Shown piece after piece: positions 42,765-50,941 of a stretch of 64,000 nucleotides of DNA. Position 1 is the first letter of the stretch. Each line of letters opens with the position of its first letter. Both the position numbers and the translations under genes were made by a program. Source of the stretch: Burkholderiales bacterium RIFCSPLOWO2_12_FULL_61_40 (GTDB taxonomy: Bacteria > Pseudomonadota > Gammaproteobacteria > Burkholderiales > Burkholderiaceae_C). The stretch covers positions 51,285-115,284 of the forward strand of contig MESI01000026.1 in the NCBI GenBank assembly GCA_001770935.1. The letters run 5' to 3'. The notes below the pieces were generated by a model. It saw nothing but the letters and a program-made list of their open reading frames with translations, was not told the origin of the DNA and ran no database searches.

Positions 42765-43487
42765 ATGTCCGCGCTGCCCGTTTCCCGCTCCCAACTCCAG
42801 GAGGCACTCACCGATCATGGACTGCAGGTGCGTGGTGGCTGGCGGCCCGAGCCGGGTGACGCGATTGCCGCCTTGCCGGACGGGCAAAGTGCCGCCGTGG
42901 TGTGGATGGTGGGGGCGGTAGGGTCCGCCCTGTGGTCTGCCTTTCGTGCCTCCTCTTTTTATGCGGACGGCTTGCCACACCCGCTGGACCGCTGGAGTCG
43001 CGCCATTGGCCAGGCACTGGCGCAACGCTGGGGCGGCCTGGCGTTGTTCCCCTTTGACGGGCCGCCCTACCACCCGTTTCAACAATGGGCCTCGCGTGCC
43101 GAAGCGTTGCACAGCAGCCCGCTGATGCTGCGCATGCATCCGGACTACGGCCTGTGGCATGCCTACCGGTTTGCACTGGCCCTGCCCACGCTGGTGGCGG
43201 CTGATCTCCAGCCGCCGTCGTCGGCGCAGACCGCCGCCAGCCCGGACCAGTGCTTGCGCTGCGAGGGCCAGCCCTGCTTGCAGGCCTGTCCGGTGCAGGC
43301 CTATACGGGAACGTCTTTCCAGGTGGATGCCTGCAGCACCCATCTGCACCGTGTGAGCGGGCAGGCCTGCATGCAGTCCGGCTGCCTGGCGCGCCAGGCC
43401 TGCCCGCAGGGGCAGGCCTACGCCTACATGCCCGAGCATGCGGCGTTTCACATGCAGGCATTTGTGGGCGCGCGGTTGCCCCGGTGA
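42765..43487 (+). CDS. Eight-cysteine iron-sulfur protein with a QueG-like C-terminus
   Basis: A 240-aa protein of uncertain function. All eight cysteines cluster in the C-terminal third (C163, C166, C171, C175, C190, C202, C207, C213): CX2CX4CX3CP followed by C...CX4CX5CP, enough for two [4Fe-4S] clusters. The segment just before (HPDYGLWHAYRFALALP, about 125-141) resembles the end of the cobalamin-binding domain of QueG and more distantly CblC-type proteins, so a corrinoid or electron-transfer role is possible. It ends the folD-to-sox operon, 11 bp behind the HyuA-like gene. It is too short to be a full QueG, and lacks a clear catalytic Asp. Confidence 0.65.
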   Translation: MSALPVSRSQLQEALTDHGLQVRGGWRPEPGDAIAALPDGQSAAVVWMVGAVGSALWSAFRASSFYADGLPHPLDRWSRAIGQALAQRWGGLALFPFDGPPYHPFQQWASRAEALHSSPLMLRMHPDYGLWHAYRFALALPTLVAADLQPPSSAQTAASPDQCLRCEGQPCLQACPVQAYTGTSFQVDACSTHLHRVSGQACMQSGCLARQACPQGQAYAYMPEHAAFHMQAFVGARLPR

Positions 43488-43527
43488 CATCCGGCTGGGT
43501 TTCCTCCAGGCACGCATGGGGGTGCTC

Positions 43528-44733
43528 TCAGGCGCGCTCATTGCGCATAAAAAGGCTCAGGACCAAGGTGGCCAGTGCGGCAGCCAGCACCAGGCCAAAC
43601 ACCCCGTCGAAATCGCCCGTGTTTTGGCGGCTGATGCCACCAAACAGGTTCCCCACTACACCACCCAGGCCCAGCAAGACGTTGCCCACACCAAAGACCG
43701 CGCTGGTGTCCTCGGCGCAGTACTGGGTGCCCACATAGGCTGGGACCAGGCCAAACACGGCATAAAAGGCCAGCCCAAAACACACCGCGCCTGCATACAC
43801 CATGGCCAGCCCCGTGTGCCAAAGGAAGCACAGGGCTGCCATGGACAACAGCGCATAGGTGAGCACCATGGCCCGCCGGATGGTGATGCGATCGGCCAGC
43901 GCACCCATCGCCAGCCCGCCGCCCATGCCCAGTACCCCAATGAGGCTCCAGGCCATGGCCGCCGCTGAAACGTCGTAATGCAACTGCTCCCGCATCATGG
44001 CGGAGAGGTAGTTCTGTGCAGGCATGCAGGACAGGCCGTTGAGAAACATCATGGCCAAGACACCCAGCGACAGGGGGCGAAGCAGCACCCGCAGCCGGTT
44101 CTTCTGGGGGCTGGAGCTGCGTTTCGCGGCAGGTGCGACCGGTTCGTCGCGCCAGCCCAAGCGCCACAGCGCCCACAGCGCCAGCAACAGGGTCACGCCG
44201 CCCAGCAGCAGGCACACGCCCGCCCAGCCGTAGCCCGGCAGCACTGCGGGCACGACCCAGCCATTCAAGAACACGCCATAGGCCGTGCCGGAAGACATGA
44301 GGCCCAGTGCCATGCCGCGACGGCCTTCGGGGATGATTCTCTGGGTGAGGGCCGCCATGGGAATCCATACCGAGGCCGCAGCCGCGCCCAGCAGTGTCAG
44401 CAGCAACCCCAGCGCCAGGGTGCTGGAGACCATGGACATCGCCAGCAGACACGCAGCACAGAGGAGGATTGAGCCCAGCATGGTGCGTTTGGCGCCCAGC
44501 ACGGGCGCCAAAAAACCACTCAGCAAGGCGAACACCAAAAACCCCGCCTGCACCGACGCCGTCATGACCCCCACCGCTGCATAGTCGAAGCCCAGGGCTG
44601 CGCGAATATCCGGCATCAGCGCCGCAAACAGATAGATGCCGAAGCCATAGGTCGCCGCAATGAAGGCAGTGAACAAGACGGTGACCTCGGTCGGACCGGC
44701 GCGCGGGGGGCTGATGCAACGGGTGTGTGCCAT
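43528..44733 (-). CDS. MFS transporter (YbfB/YjiJ-like)
   Basis: A 401-aa major facilitator protein with about twelve hydrophobic segments and a basic central loop (residues ~205-220). It resembles predicted MFS permeases of the YbfB/YjiJ group. The substrate is unknown; position next to the sarcosine oxidase operon suggests a methylated amine or a related small compound. ATG 44733 is used, but no good ribosome binding site precedes it and the frame continues to 44850, so the start is uncertain. It converges with the iron-sulfur protein gene. Confidence 0.75.
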   Translation of the reverse strand: MAHTRCISPPRAGPTEVTVLFTAFIAATYGFGIYLFAALMPDIRAALGFDYAAVGVMTASVQAGFLVFALLSGFLAPVLGAKRTMLGSILLCAACLLAMSMVSSTLALGLLLTLLGAAAASVWIPMAALTQRIIPEGRRGMALGLMSSGTAYGVFLNGWVVPAVLPGYGWAGVCLLLGGVTLLLALWALWRLGWRDEPVAPAAKRSSSPQKNRLRVLLRPLSLGVLAMMFLNGLSCMPAQNYLSAMMREQLHYDVSAAAMAWSLIGVLGMGGGLAMGALADRITIRRAMVLTYALLSMAALCFLWHTGLAMVYAGAVCFGLAFYAVFGLVPAYVGTQYCAEDTSAVFGVGNVLLGLGGVVGNLFGGISRQNTGDFDGVFGLVLAAALATLVLSLFMRNERA

Positions 44734-44973
44734 GGCGGGGTTGTTGCTGGATTTGGCTGTTTCACAAAGGGACGATGGGGATGGCTTGGACCTCCTGGCC
44801 CGCGCAATCCGCCGCGTCAGGCCATCGTAGGGCCGGGGCTGGCTGGGCAAGGCGCTTGCAGCGACTCCAATCGGTCCTGGCGCGGCAGGGGGGGGCGGTC
44901 TGGGGGCTGAATCCGGGGATGGACGCCTATGTCAGAATTTCAATGGTTGCTTTGGCTTGCGCGGCCTTGTAGG

Positions 44974-45102
44974 CCTGCCCCGCCCACCCGTCGGCATGCA
45001 AGGCCCCGCAAACCGCCGCCGCAGCGAAGAAATACAAGGCCAAAAATGCATTTTTGGCATATGGGTATTGCGTAAACAGCTCCTAAAAGGATAGCAAAAG
45101 TG
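44974..45102 (+). repeat. 129-bp direct repeat, left copy (B), bordering vapBC-rloAB
   Basis: Compared with 48143-48270 this shares CCTGCCCCGCCCACCCG at its left end, CCCGCAAACC, and GGCATAT-GGTATTGCGTAA-CAGCTCCTAAAA-GATAGCAAAAGTG at its right end, in the same orientation, with a more variable middle. The right part is the short core repeat also seen at 24502-24555. The rest of the 44734-45219 gap holds no gene I can support. Confidence 0.75.
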
Positions 45103-45178
45103 TTTTGGCGCACACGACCATGCACACACCGGGCGGCCCGCGAGCTACCCTACCGTCTTCTATCCAAGTGGCATTTAT

Positions 45179-45195
45179 GTATATCCTGTATATAC
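45179..45195 (+). promoter_or_regulatory. vapBC operator/promoter palindrome
   Basis: GTATAT (45179-45184) and ATATAC (45190-45195) form a perfect 6-bp inverted repeat with a 5-nt spacer, 25 bp before vapB, overlapping a TATACT -10-like hexamer (45191-45196). This is the usual size and place of an AbrB-type VapB operator. Confidence 0.55.
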
Positions 45196-45219
45196 TCCAA
45201 TTTTCAAGGAAGGAAACTT

Positions 45220-45492
45220 ATGTTGACCCGAGTCTTCAAAAGTGGCAATTCGCTGGCCGTGCGTATTCCGAAAGAGCTAGGCTTTGTGGATGCCGCGCAA
45301 GAGGTGGAGATTGAGCGTGTAGGCAACACCCTGGTGCTGCGCCCTGTGGTGCAAGAAACCATTGGTGATCTGACGGAAATATGCGCAGCATTTCCCAAAA
45401 GTTTCATGGCCGAGGGACGCGAGGTGCACGAAGAGCATGAGCGGGATTGGAGCGGCTTGGGCCGTGCAGACAAGCACAAGGTGCAAGGCTAA
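45220..45492 (+). CDS. vapB: VapB-type antitoxin (AbrB/SpoVT fold)
   Basis: A 90-aa antitoxin. The N-terminal swapped-hairpin DNA-binding motif is MLTRVFKSGNSLAVRIPKEL, followed by an acidic C-terminal tail (residues 60-85) that would wrap the VapC active site. ATG 45220 has AAGGAAGG just upstream. It is three bases from vapC. The pair stabilises the small region between the direct repeats or responds to stress. Confidence 0.88.
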   Translation: MLTRVFKSGNSLAVRIPKELGFVDAAQEVEIERVGNTLVLRPVVQETIGDLTEICAAFPKSFMAEGREVHEEHERDWSGLGRADKHKVQG

Positions 45493-45495
45493 ACC

Positions 45496-45903
45496 ATGCG
45501 TTTCATGCTGGACACCAACATCTGCATTCACCTGATCAGCCAACATTTGCCACAGGTGCGCACCCGGTTCATGGCAACCCCGCTAGGGGATGTCGTGATG
45601 TCGGTGGTCACCTACGCCGAGCTTCGCCATGGCGTTGAACGCTGCCCGCAGGACGACCGTAGCGCCGCCGACCGTGCCTTGCAGCGCTTTATCGGGCGCG
45701 TGCCGGTGCTGCCTTTTGGGGAACGCGACGCTGAAAGTTACGGCGTGGTGCGGGCCGCTGTGCGAGACCGCAACCGCGACACCATGGACCGCCTCATCGC
45801 TGCCCATGCCGTCAGCGCTGCCGTCGTGCTGGTGACCAACAACGAAGCGGATTTCAAAGACTACCCTGGCCTCAAGATCGAAAACTGGACACTTGGAGCA
45901 TGA
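45496..45903 (+). CDS. vapC: VapC toxin (PIN-domain RNase)
   Basis: A 135-aa PIN-domain ribonuclease. Metal-binding acids are D6 (FMLDTNI), E42 (TYAELRHG), D98 (DTMDRLIAAHA) and D119 (NNEADF). VapC enzymes cleave initiator tRNA or rRNA. Its 3' end overlaps the end of the convergent rloB gene by 32 bp. Confidence 0.9.
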   Translation: MRFMLDTNICIHLISQHLPQVRTRFMATPLGDVVMSVVTYAELRHGVERCPQDDRSAADRALQRFIGRVPVLPFGERDAESYGVVRAAVRDRNRDTMDRLIAAHAVSAAVVLVTNNEADFKDYPGLKIENWTLGA

Positions 45904-46579
45904 GGGTGGAGGGCAGGGCTTGAATAGCCAAAACCAACTTGTCAATATCGGTTGCCGGGTTATCGCTACCCGCCGCTGCGCAACGCTTGCGCAACTGCTC
46001 GGCGTTATCGATTGCATTGCTCAGTTGGCCTTTCAACTGGGTGTATATGCCTTTTTGGCCCTTGCCGTATTTGCCAAATCCTTTTTTGGTTTTCAGTGCA
46101 GCCACCACCTGGTCGCCCACTGATTTTTTGCCTGCGCAATGAAACGGTTGATCGGTGTAGCCGAAGTGCAGCAGCAACCACACTTCAAAACATGGCGTGG
46201 ACGTGATGGCCACCAGCGGTGTCCCCGCAGCGCTCAAAGCCTTGGTGCGTTGGACAGCGGCGTCGAAAGTGGTGTGCCTGTCCCGGTCAAAAACGCAATA
46301 CACCGTGTCATAGACATCACCCCCCACTGCGTCTTCTTTATACAGAGCCAGAGCGTGGTCCACTACGCGGTCAGGGGATACACCGTCGTTCGGCGCAACG
46401 CGAACCATTTGCGGTCGAATACCCAAGTCTTCCCTCAACTCAAGGAAGTAATGCGGCTCGGTTTTCGTGCCCTCACACACGATGAGGTAGCGCTTGTTCC
46501 GCGCACGCTCTTGCTTTTGTCGCTGTAGCGCCGCGCCATCACGCGCCTTGCGTTTGCGGAACAAGTCATCAGACCCCAT
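45872..46579 (-). CDS. rloB: RloB-like protein (AbiLii-type phage-defence partner)
   Basis: A 235-aa RloB-family protein with a TOPRIM-like core. The N-terminal strand YLIVCEGTKTEPHYFLEL supplies the conserved Glu; VYCVFDRDRH gives the DxD; ITSTPCFEVWLLLHF completes the signature. Such proteins pair with an AAA ATPase and are linked to phage resistance (RloAB, AbiL). It overlaps the upstream ATPase gene by 11 bp. It is convergent with vapC and shares 32 bp with it. Confidence 0.85.
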   Translation of the reverse strand: MGSDDLFRKRKARDGAALQRQKQERARNKRYLIVCEGTKTEPHYFLELREDLGIRPQMVRVAPNDGVSPDRVVDHALALYKEDAVGGDVYDTVYCVFDRDRHTTFDAAVQRTKALSAAGTPLVAITSTPCFEVWLLLHFGYTDQPFHCAGKKSVGDQVVAALKTKKGFGKYGKGQKGIYTQLKGQLSNAIDNAEQLRKRCAAAGSDNPATDIDKLVLAIQALPSTLMLQVSSFRS

Positions 46580-47852
46580 AGAAGTCCAGGTCTTTCAGAA
46601 ACGGAATTCCGCCATAACGCCCATTCAGATAGCCGCGCTCGATAGCTTCGTTGTCGCGCGGGCTGAAGTCCGACAGGGGATACAACCGGGTCGCGCTCTT
46701 GGCATCTTTTTCCATGAACCACACTTGGTCGCGGCGCAGCAGCTTCTGGCTCAACAGCGTGGTGTCATGCGTCGTAAAAATGAGCTGTGCCTTGGCTCCT
46801 TCGTGGTGCAGTCGCTTCACCAAGTGGTGCACCAGCAGAGGGTGCAGGCTGGTGTCCAACTCATCCACCACCAAAACTCGCTCGTTTTCAATCACATCCA
46901 GCCAAGGCCCTGCAAAGGCAAACAGCGCGCGCGTGCCGTCAGACTCTTCGGATTCATCAAACTCAACAGTCTCTTGTGTGTTCACATCTTTGTGAAAGAA
47001 ACGTGGCTCGATGAACTTACGCCCAGCCATATCTTTCAGAAACTCGTCCTTGATGGACGCGGGCATCCCCGTGGGTAAAACATCTGCTGAAAACACAGTC
47101 TCTTTGAGTTGAATATCTGCAATGGAGAGGTCCGCTGAATTCATAAACGCAACAACCCGCTTGCGATCCTCGTCCTTGCCACAGCGTTGCACGGTGTAGC
47201 CTGGGCTAAAGCCCCGCACGGAATCAAACACCCGCAAACGCAATTTGAACCAATCGAACGCTGGCTTCAGTTGCTCGTTGTTCAGCTGAATTGCCGTGGA
47301 AAAGAAAAGCGCGTTCGGGCGCGTTTGTGCAGCCCAAGTCTGGCGTTGCCGCCCACCAAGGAAAGAAGTGCTGAATTTGTAGGCGTCTTTGCCCATCTCG
47401 GCATCAAAGACCCTATGAAACCATTTTTGTGCCCGGCCCAGCGGGTAGGCCATGAGCCACTCTTCGGTAAAGCGCTCGCGGTTGCAGCAAAAGCCGTATT
47501 CGTAGCGCACGCCTTGCTCTACAAAGGTGACTTCAAACTCGCTATCCGCCGCGCGCGACGCTGTCGTCAGCTTGAAGGGCACCACATCAATGGCGTCTCC
47601 CGCCTGGCTCTCCTTTTGTGAATTAAGCACTTGCCCCTCCACAAACTGCAGAGCCTGAATCAAGGTGCTCTTGCCCGACGCGTTGGGACCGTAAAGCACG
47701 GCAGAACGCAGCAAACGGGGCACACCATCGTCCTGGTCAGGCATAAAGGTATTTAGCGATTCCAACTCTTTGAAGTAAGTGGACGCCGCCATATTGAGCG
47801 TCTGGCGCTCCAGGATGGACCTGTAATTGGTGACCGAAAATTCGATAAGCAT
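46569..47852 (-). CDS. rloA: RloA-like AAA ATPase (AbiLi-type)
   Basis: A 427-aa ABC/SMC-like AAA15/21 ATPase. Walker A is LYGPNASGKST with K61; Walker B is VLVVDELDTSLHP, and a switch histidine follows in FTTHDTTLLS. The N-terminal IEFSVTNYRSI is the common start of OLD/RloA ATPases. With rloB it forms a two-gene defence system between the direct repeats at 44974 and 48143. A TATAGT -10 lies about 10 bp before the ATG, giving a very short leader. Confidence 0.87.
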   Translation of the reverse strand: MLIEFSVTNYRSILERQTLNMAASTYFKELESLNTFMPDQDDGVPRLLRSAVLYGPNASGKSTLIQALQFVEGQVLNSQKESQAGDAIDVVPFKLTTASRAADSEFEVTFVEQGVRYEYGFCCNRERFTEEWLMAYPLGRAQKWFHRVFDAEMGKDAYKFSTSFLGGRQRQTWAAQTRPNALFFSTAIQLNNEQLKPAFDWFKLRLRVFDSVRGFSPGYTVQRCGKDEDRKRVVAFMNSADLSIADIQLKETVFSADVLPTGMPASIKDEFLKDMAGRKFIEPRFFHKDVNTQETVEFDESEESDGTRALFAFAGPWLDVIENERVLVVDELDTSLHPLLVHHLVKRLHHEGAKAQLIFTTHDTTLLSQKLLRRDQVWFMEKDAKSATRLYPLSDFSPRDNEAIERGYLNGRYGGIPFLKDLDFYGV

Positions 47853-47878
47853 GGTGCAATACTATACCTTCATGCGGA

Positions 47879-47901
47879 TTTTTGCGTAAAAATCGCAAAA
47901 A
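47879..47901 (-). promoter_or_regulatory. rloAB promoter-proximal palindrome
   Basis: TTTTTGCG (47879-47886) and CGCAAAAA (47894-47901) form a perfect 8-bp inverted repeat with a 7-nt spacer, covering the -35 position for a TATAGT -10 at 47861-47866. It is a likely operator; a transcript end for forward reading is also possible. From here to 48142 is a G+C-rich stretch in which I see no gene. Confidence 0.5.
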
Positions 47902-48142
47902 AGGCATGTTGATTTGAATTAATGGCATTTCAGAGTGAAAAAGGGGCCGGGTTCAAATTGGCCCGAATGGAACCTGCGCCAGCAAACCACGCCCCTGGGC
48001 AGGTGGATCGGGTGTCCCTTCGGCGGCCCCATTCGCGGTGACCACAAAAGCAGGCATACCAACAGCGGTGTTCACACCAAAGCGAAGGCATGCCAAAAAA
48101 GCCCGCCCGCGAGCGTGGGCCAGAGAAGGGATTCCCGGTCCG

Positions 48143-48270
48143 CCTGCCCCGCCCACCCGCAGGCCAGCAAGCCCCCGCAAACCATGGCCTCAGCACAAAA
48201 AACACAACCAAAACGGCCCTTCCGGCATATAGGTATTGCGTAAGCAGCTCCTAAAATGATAGCAAAAGTG
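48143..48270 (+). repeat. 128-bp direct repeat, right copy (C), bordering vapBC-rloAB
   Basis: This is the partner of 44974-45102 in the same orientation. The ends are well conserved and the middle diverged (AAAAAACACAACCAAAACGG against a different A-rich stretch). The right part contains the core repeat also found at 24502-24555. Confidence 0.75.
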
Positions 48271-48361
48271 CTTCAACCAGCACCTTGGAATACAGCGCCC
48301 TGCGGCCCGCAAAGCCGCGCTTTTCAACACCCGGCACCAGCACCGCCCCGCCTGCAGCGGT

Positions 48362-48388
48362 TTGACGCGTTTCCACAAACGACGGTCG
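48362..48388 (+). promoter_or_regulatory. Candidate GbdR-type operator, site 5 (upstream of dimethylglycine dehydrogenase)
   Basis: A GACG half-site at 48364 and a GTCG half-site at 48385 are 21 bp apart in TTGACG...TT.CACAA...GGTCG, following the pattern of sites 1 and 2 with one mismatch in the first half. GTCGCAATTGGA at its end is identical to 12 bases of site 1. It is 87 bp before the start codon. Confidence 0.5.
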
Positions 48389-48475
48389 CAATTGGAGCTT
48401 CGCCCTCTGGGGGGCTCAATACACTTCCAACGATTGCCGCGAGGCGCAATGGCCAGTAACAGGAAGTCAAAACAC

Positions 48476-50932
48476 ATGAAAACGCATGCACGGGTAGTGG
48501 TGATCGGTGGTGGTGTGGTGGGTGTCAGCACGCTGTACCACCTGGTCAAAAAAGGGTGGTCGGACGTGGTCCTGATCGAACGCAGCGAGCTCACCGCAGG
48601 CTCCACCTGGCATGCGGCGGGCCTGCTGCCCCTGTTCAACATGAGCTACACCGTGGGGCAGTTGCACAAGTACTCGGTTGATCTGTACAAGCGCCTGGAG
48701 GCGGAAACCGGCCAGGACGTGAGCTTCCACGTCACCGGCAACCTGCGCCTTGCCACCACCCAGGACCGCATGGACGAGTACCACAAGTACTGCGGCGTGG
48801 CCAACACCATTGGCGTGCCCTTCAAGATCATCACGCCCGAAGAAATCAAGGCGCTGTGGCCCCTGATCGACTTGGGCGATGGTGTGAATACCCCCAAGGT
48901 CATCGGCGCGCTGTACCACCCGGACGACGGCCACATTGCGCCGGTGGATCTGACCATGGCCTTTCGCAAAGGCGCACGCGCCGGGGGCGCCGAGATCTAC
49001 GAGCAAACCCAGGTCAACGGCGTGGAGCAGCTGCCCTCGGGCGAGTGGAAGGTGATGACCAACCAGGGCGACATCACTTGCGAACACATCGTCTGCGCCA
49101 CCGGCAACTACGCCCGCGAAACCGGCAAGATGTTTGGCCTGAACGTGCCCGCCATTCCGGTGGAGCACCAGTACATCGTCTACGACAAAGACCCCGAGTT
49201 GGAAAAATACCGCAACGGCGGCGGCCATGAGCTGGCGGTGCTGCGCGAGTCCGACGCCTCCTACTACCTGCGCGAAGAGCGCATGGGCTGGATTCTCGGT
49301 CCCTACGAAAAAGGCGCACCGGCCTGCTTTGCCGATGGTGTGCCGGCCTGGTTTGGCAAGAGCCTGTTCGATGGCGACCTGGACCGCCTGTTGCCCCATG
49401 TGGAAGCGGCCATGAAGCGGGTGCCCGCGTTGGAGCACTGCGGCATCAAGACCATTGTGAACGGCCCGATTTCCTACACGCCGGACGGCAGCCCCCTGAT
49501 TGGCCCGGCCTGGGGCGTCAAAAACGTGTGGCTGAACGAAGGCCACAGCTTTGGCGTGACCGCCGCCGGGGGCGCGGGCTGGCAACTGGCTGAGTGGATG
49601 GTGGAAGGCGAGCCTTCGGTGGACATGCTGGGCGTGGACCCGCGCCGCTACGGCCCCTACACCAGCAAGCGCTTTACGGTGGCCAAGAACGAAGAAGCCT
49701 ACCGCGAAGTGTTTACCGTGCACTTCCCCGACGAAGAGCGCCACGACGGCCGCCCGGCCAAGACCAGCCCGGTTTACGAAAAACTCAAAAACATGGGCGC
49801 GGTGTTCAGCCAGCGCTACGGCTGGGAGCGCGCCAGCTGGTTCGCCCCCGAAGGCGTGGAGCGCAAGGACCAATGGAGTTTCCGCCGCAGCAACTACTTT
49901 GAACATGTGGGCAACGAGTGCCGCACCATGCGCGAAAAGGTCGGTGTGATTGACCTGACGCCTTTTGCCAAACACGAGGTGACCGGCCCCGGCGCCGAAG
50001 CCTGGCTGGACTATCTGGTGGCCAACAAGGTGCCGACCAAGACCGGGCGCATTGCCCTGTGCCACGCACTGACCAAAAACGGCGGTGTGCGCTCGGAGTT
50101 CACCATCACCAAGTTGGGCGAGAACCGCTTTTACGCCGTCAGTGCCGGAGCGGGTGAGCGCTTTGATTCCGACTACCTGGAAAAAATGCTGCCTGCCGAC
50201 GGTTCGGTGCAATTGCGCAACATCACCACCAGCCGGGGCTGTTTTGTGGTGGCCGGACCCCGAGCCCGCGAGGTCATGGCCAAGCTGACCGACACCCCCT
50301 TGGACAACCAGAGTTTCCCCTGGCTCACCAGCCAGATCATTGAGGTGGCCCATGCGGTGGACGTCTACGCCCTGCGGGTGAATTTCATTGGTGAGTTGGG
50401 CTGGGAGCTGCACTTTCCCATTGAGTACGCCAATTCGCTGTTCGAGCACATCTTTGCGGCGGGCAAGGAATTTGGCATCGGTATGGCGGGCATGCGTGCC
50501 ATGGAATCCATGCGCATGGAAAAATCGTACCGCATGTGGGGCACCGACCTGGGTATTGAGTACTCACCGTATGAGGCCAGCCTGGACCGTTTTGTACGCA
50601 TGAACAAGGGCGACTTCATTGGCAAGGCCGCCTTGGAGCGCCAGGTGGCGGCAGGCATCCCCAAGCGCTTTGTCACCGTGGAAGTGCACGGTGTCACCGA
50701 TGCCGACCCCTGGGGTAACGAGCCTCTGTATGTGGGCGGCAAGCTGGCGGGGCGTGCCACCGCCGGTTACTACGGCCATGTGCTGGGCAAGAGCCTGGCG
50801 CTGGGCTACATCGCCGCCGAACACGCCGAGGTGGGCACCGAGTTGGAAATCGAGATTCTGGGCCAGCGCAAACAAGCCACTGTGCTGTGCGAGTCGCCGC
50901 TGGACCCCGACAACCTGAAGCTGCGGGCCTGA
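48476..50932 (+). CDS. Dimethylglycine dehydrogenase (FAD- and folate-dependent)
   Basis: An 818-aa two-domain enzyme. The N-terminal DAO-type domain has VVVIGGGVVGVSTLYHL (7-23) and the covalent-flavin histidine H46 in STWHAAGLL. The C-terminal half (from about residue 420) is an aminomethyltransferase fold with GELGWELHFP, which passes the released C1 unit to tetrahydrofolate. It should convert dimethylglycine to sarcosine and methylene-THF. Sarcosine dehydrogenase is the same family, but sarcosine is already covered by SoxBDAG. ATG 48476 with AGGAAG upstream is chosen over an ATG at 48449. Electrons probably go to the EtfBA encoded directly behind (9-bp gap). Confidence 0.87.
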   Translation: MKTHARVVVIGGGVVGVSTLYHLVKKGWSDVVLIERSELTAGSTWHAAGLLPLFNMSYTVGQLHKYSVDLYKRLEAETGQDVSFHVTGNLRLATTQDRMDEYHKYCGVANTIGVPFKIITPEEIKALWPLIDLGDGVNTPKVIGALYHPDDGHIAPVDLTMAFRKGARAGGAEIYEQTQVNGVEQLPSGEWKVMTNQGDITCEHIVCATGNYARETGKMFGLNVPAIPVEHQYIVYDKDPELEKYRNGGGHELAVLRESDASYYLREERMGWILGPYEKGAPACFADGVPAWFGKSLFDGDLDRLLPHVEAAMKRVPALEHCGIKTIVNGPISYTPDGSPLIGPAWGVKNVWLNEGHSFGVTAAGGAGWQLAEWMVEGEPSVDMLGVDPRRYGPYTSKRFTVAKNEEAYREVFTVHFPDEERHDGRPAKTSPVYEKLKNMGAVFSQRYGWERASWFAPEGVERKDQWSFRRSNYFEHVGNECRTMREKVGVIDLTPFAKHEVTGPGAEAWLDYLVANKVPTKTGRIALCHALTKNGGVRSEFTITKLGENRFYAVSAGAGERFDSDYLEKMLPADGSVQLRNITTSRGCFVVAGPRAREVMAKLTDTPLDNQSFPWLTSQIIEVAHAVDVYALRVNFIGELGWELHFPIEYANSLFEHIFAAGKEFGIGMAGMRAMESMRMEKSYRMWGTDLGIEYSPYEASLDRFVRMNKGDFIGKAALERQVAAGIPKRFVTVEVHGVTDADPWGNEPLYVGGKLAGRATAGYYGHVLGKSLALGYIAAEHAEVGTELEIEILGQRKQATVLCESPLDPDNLKLRA

Positions 50933-50941
50933 GGACTTTGT

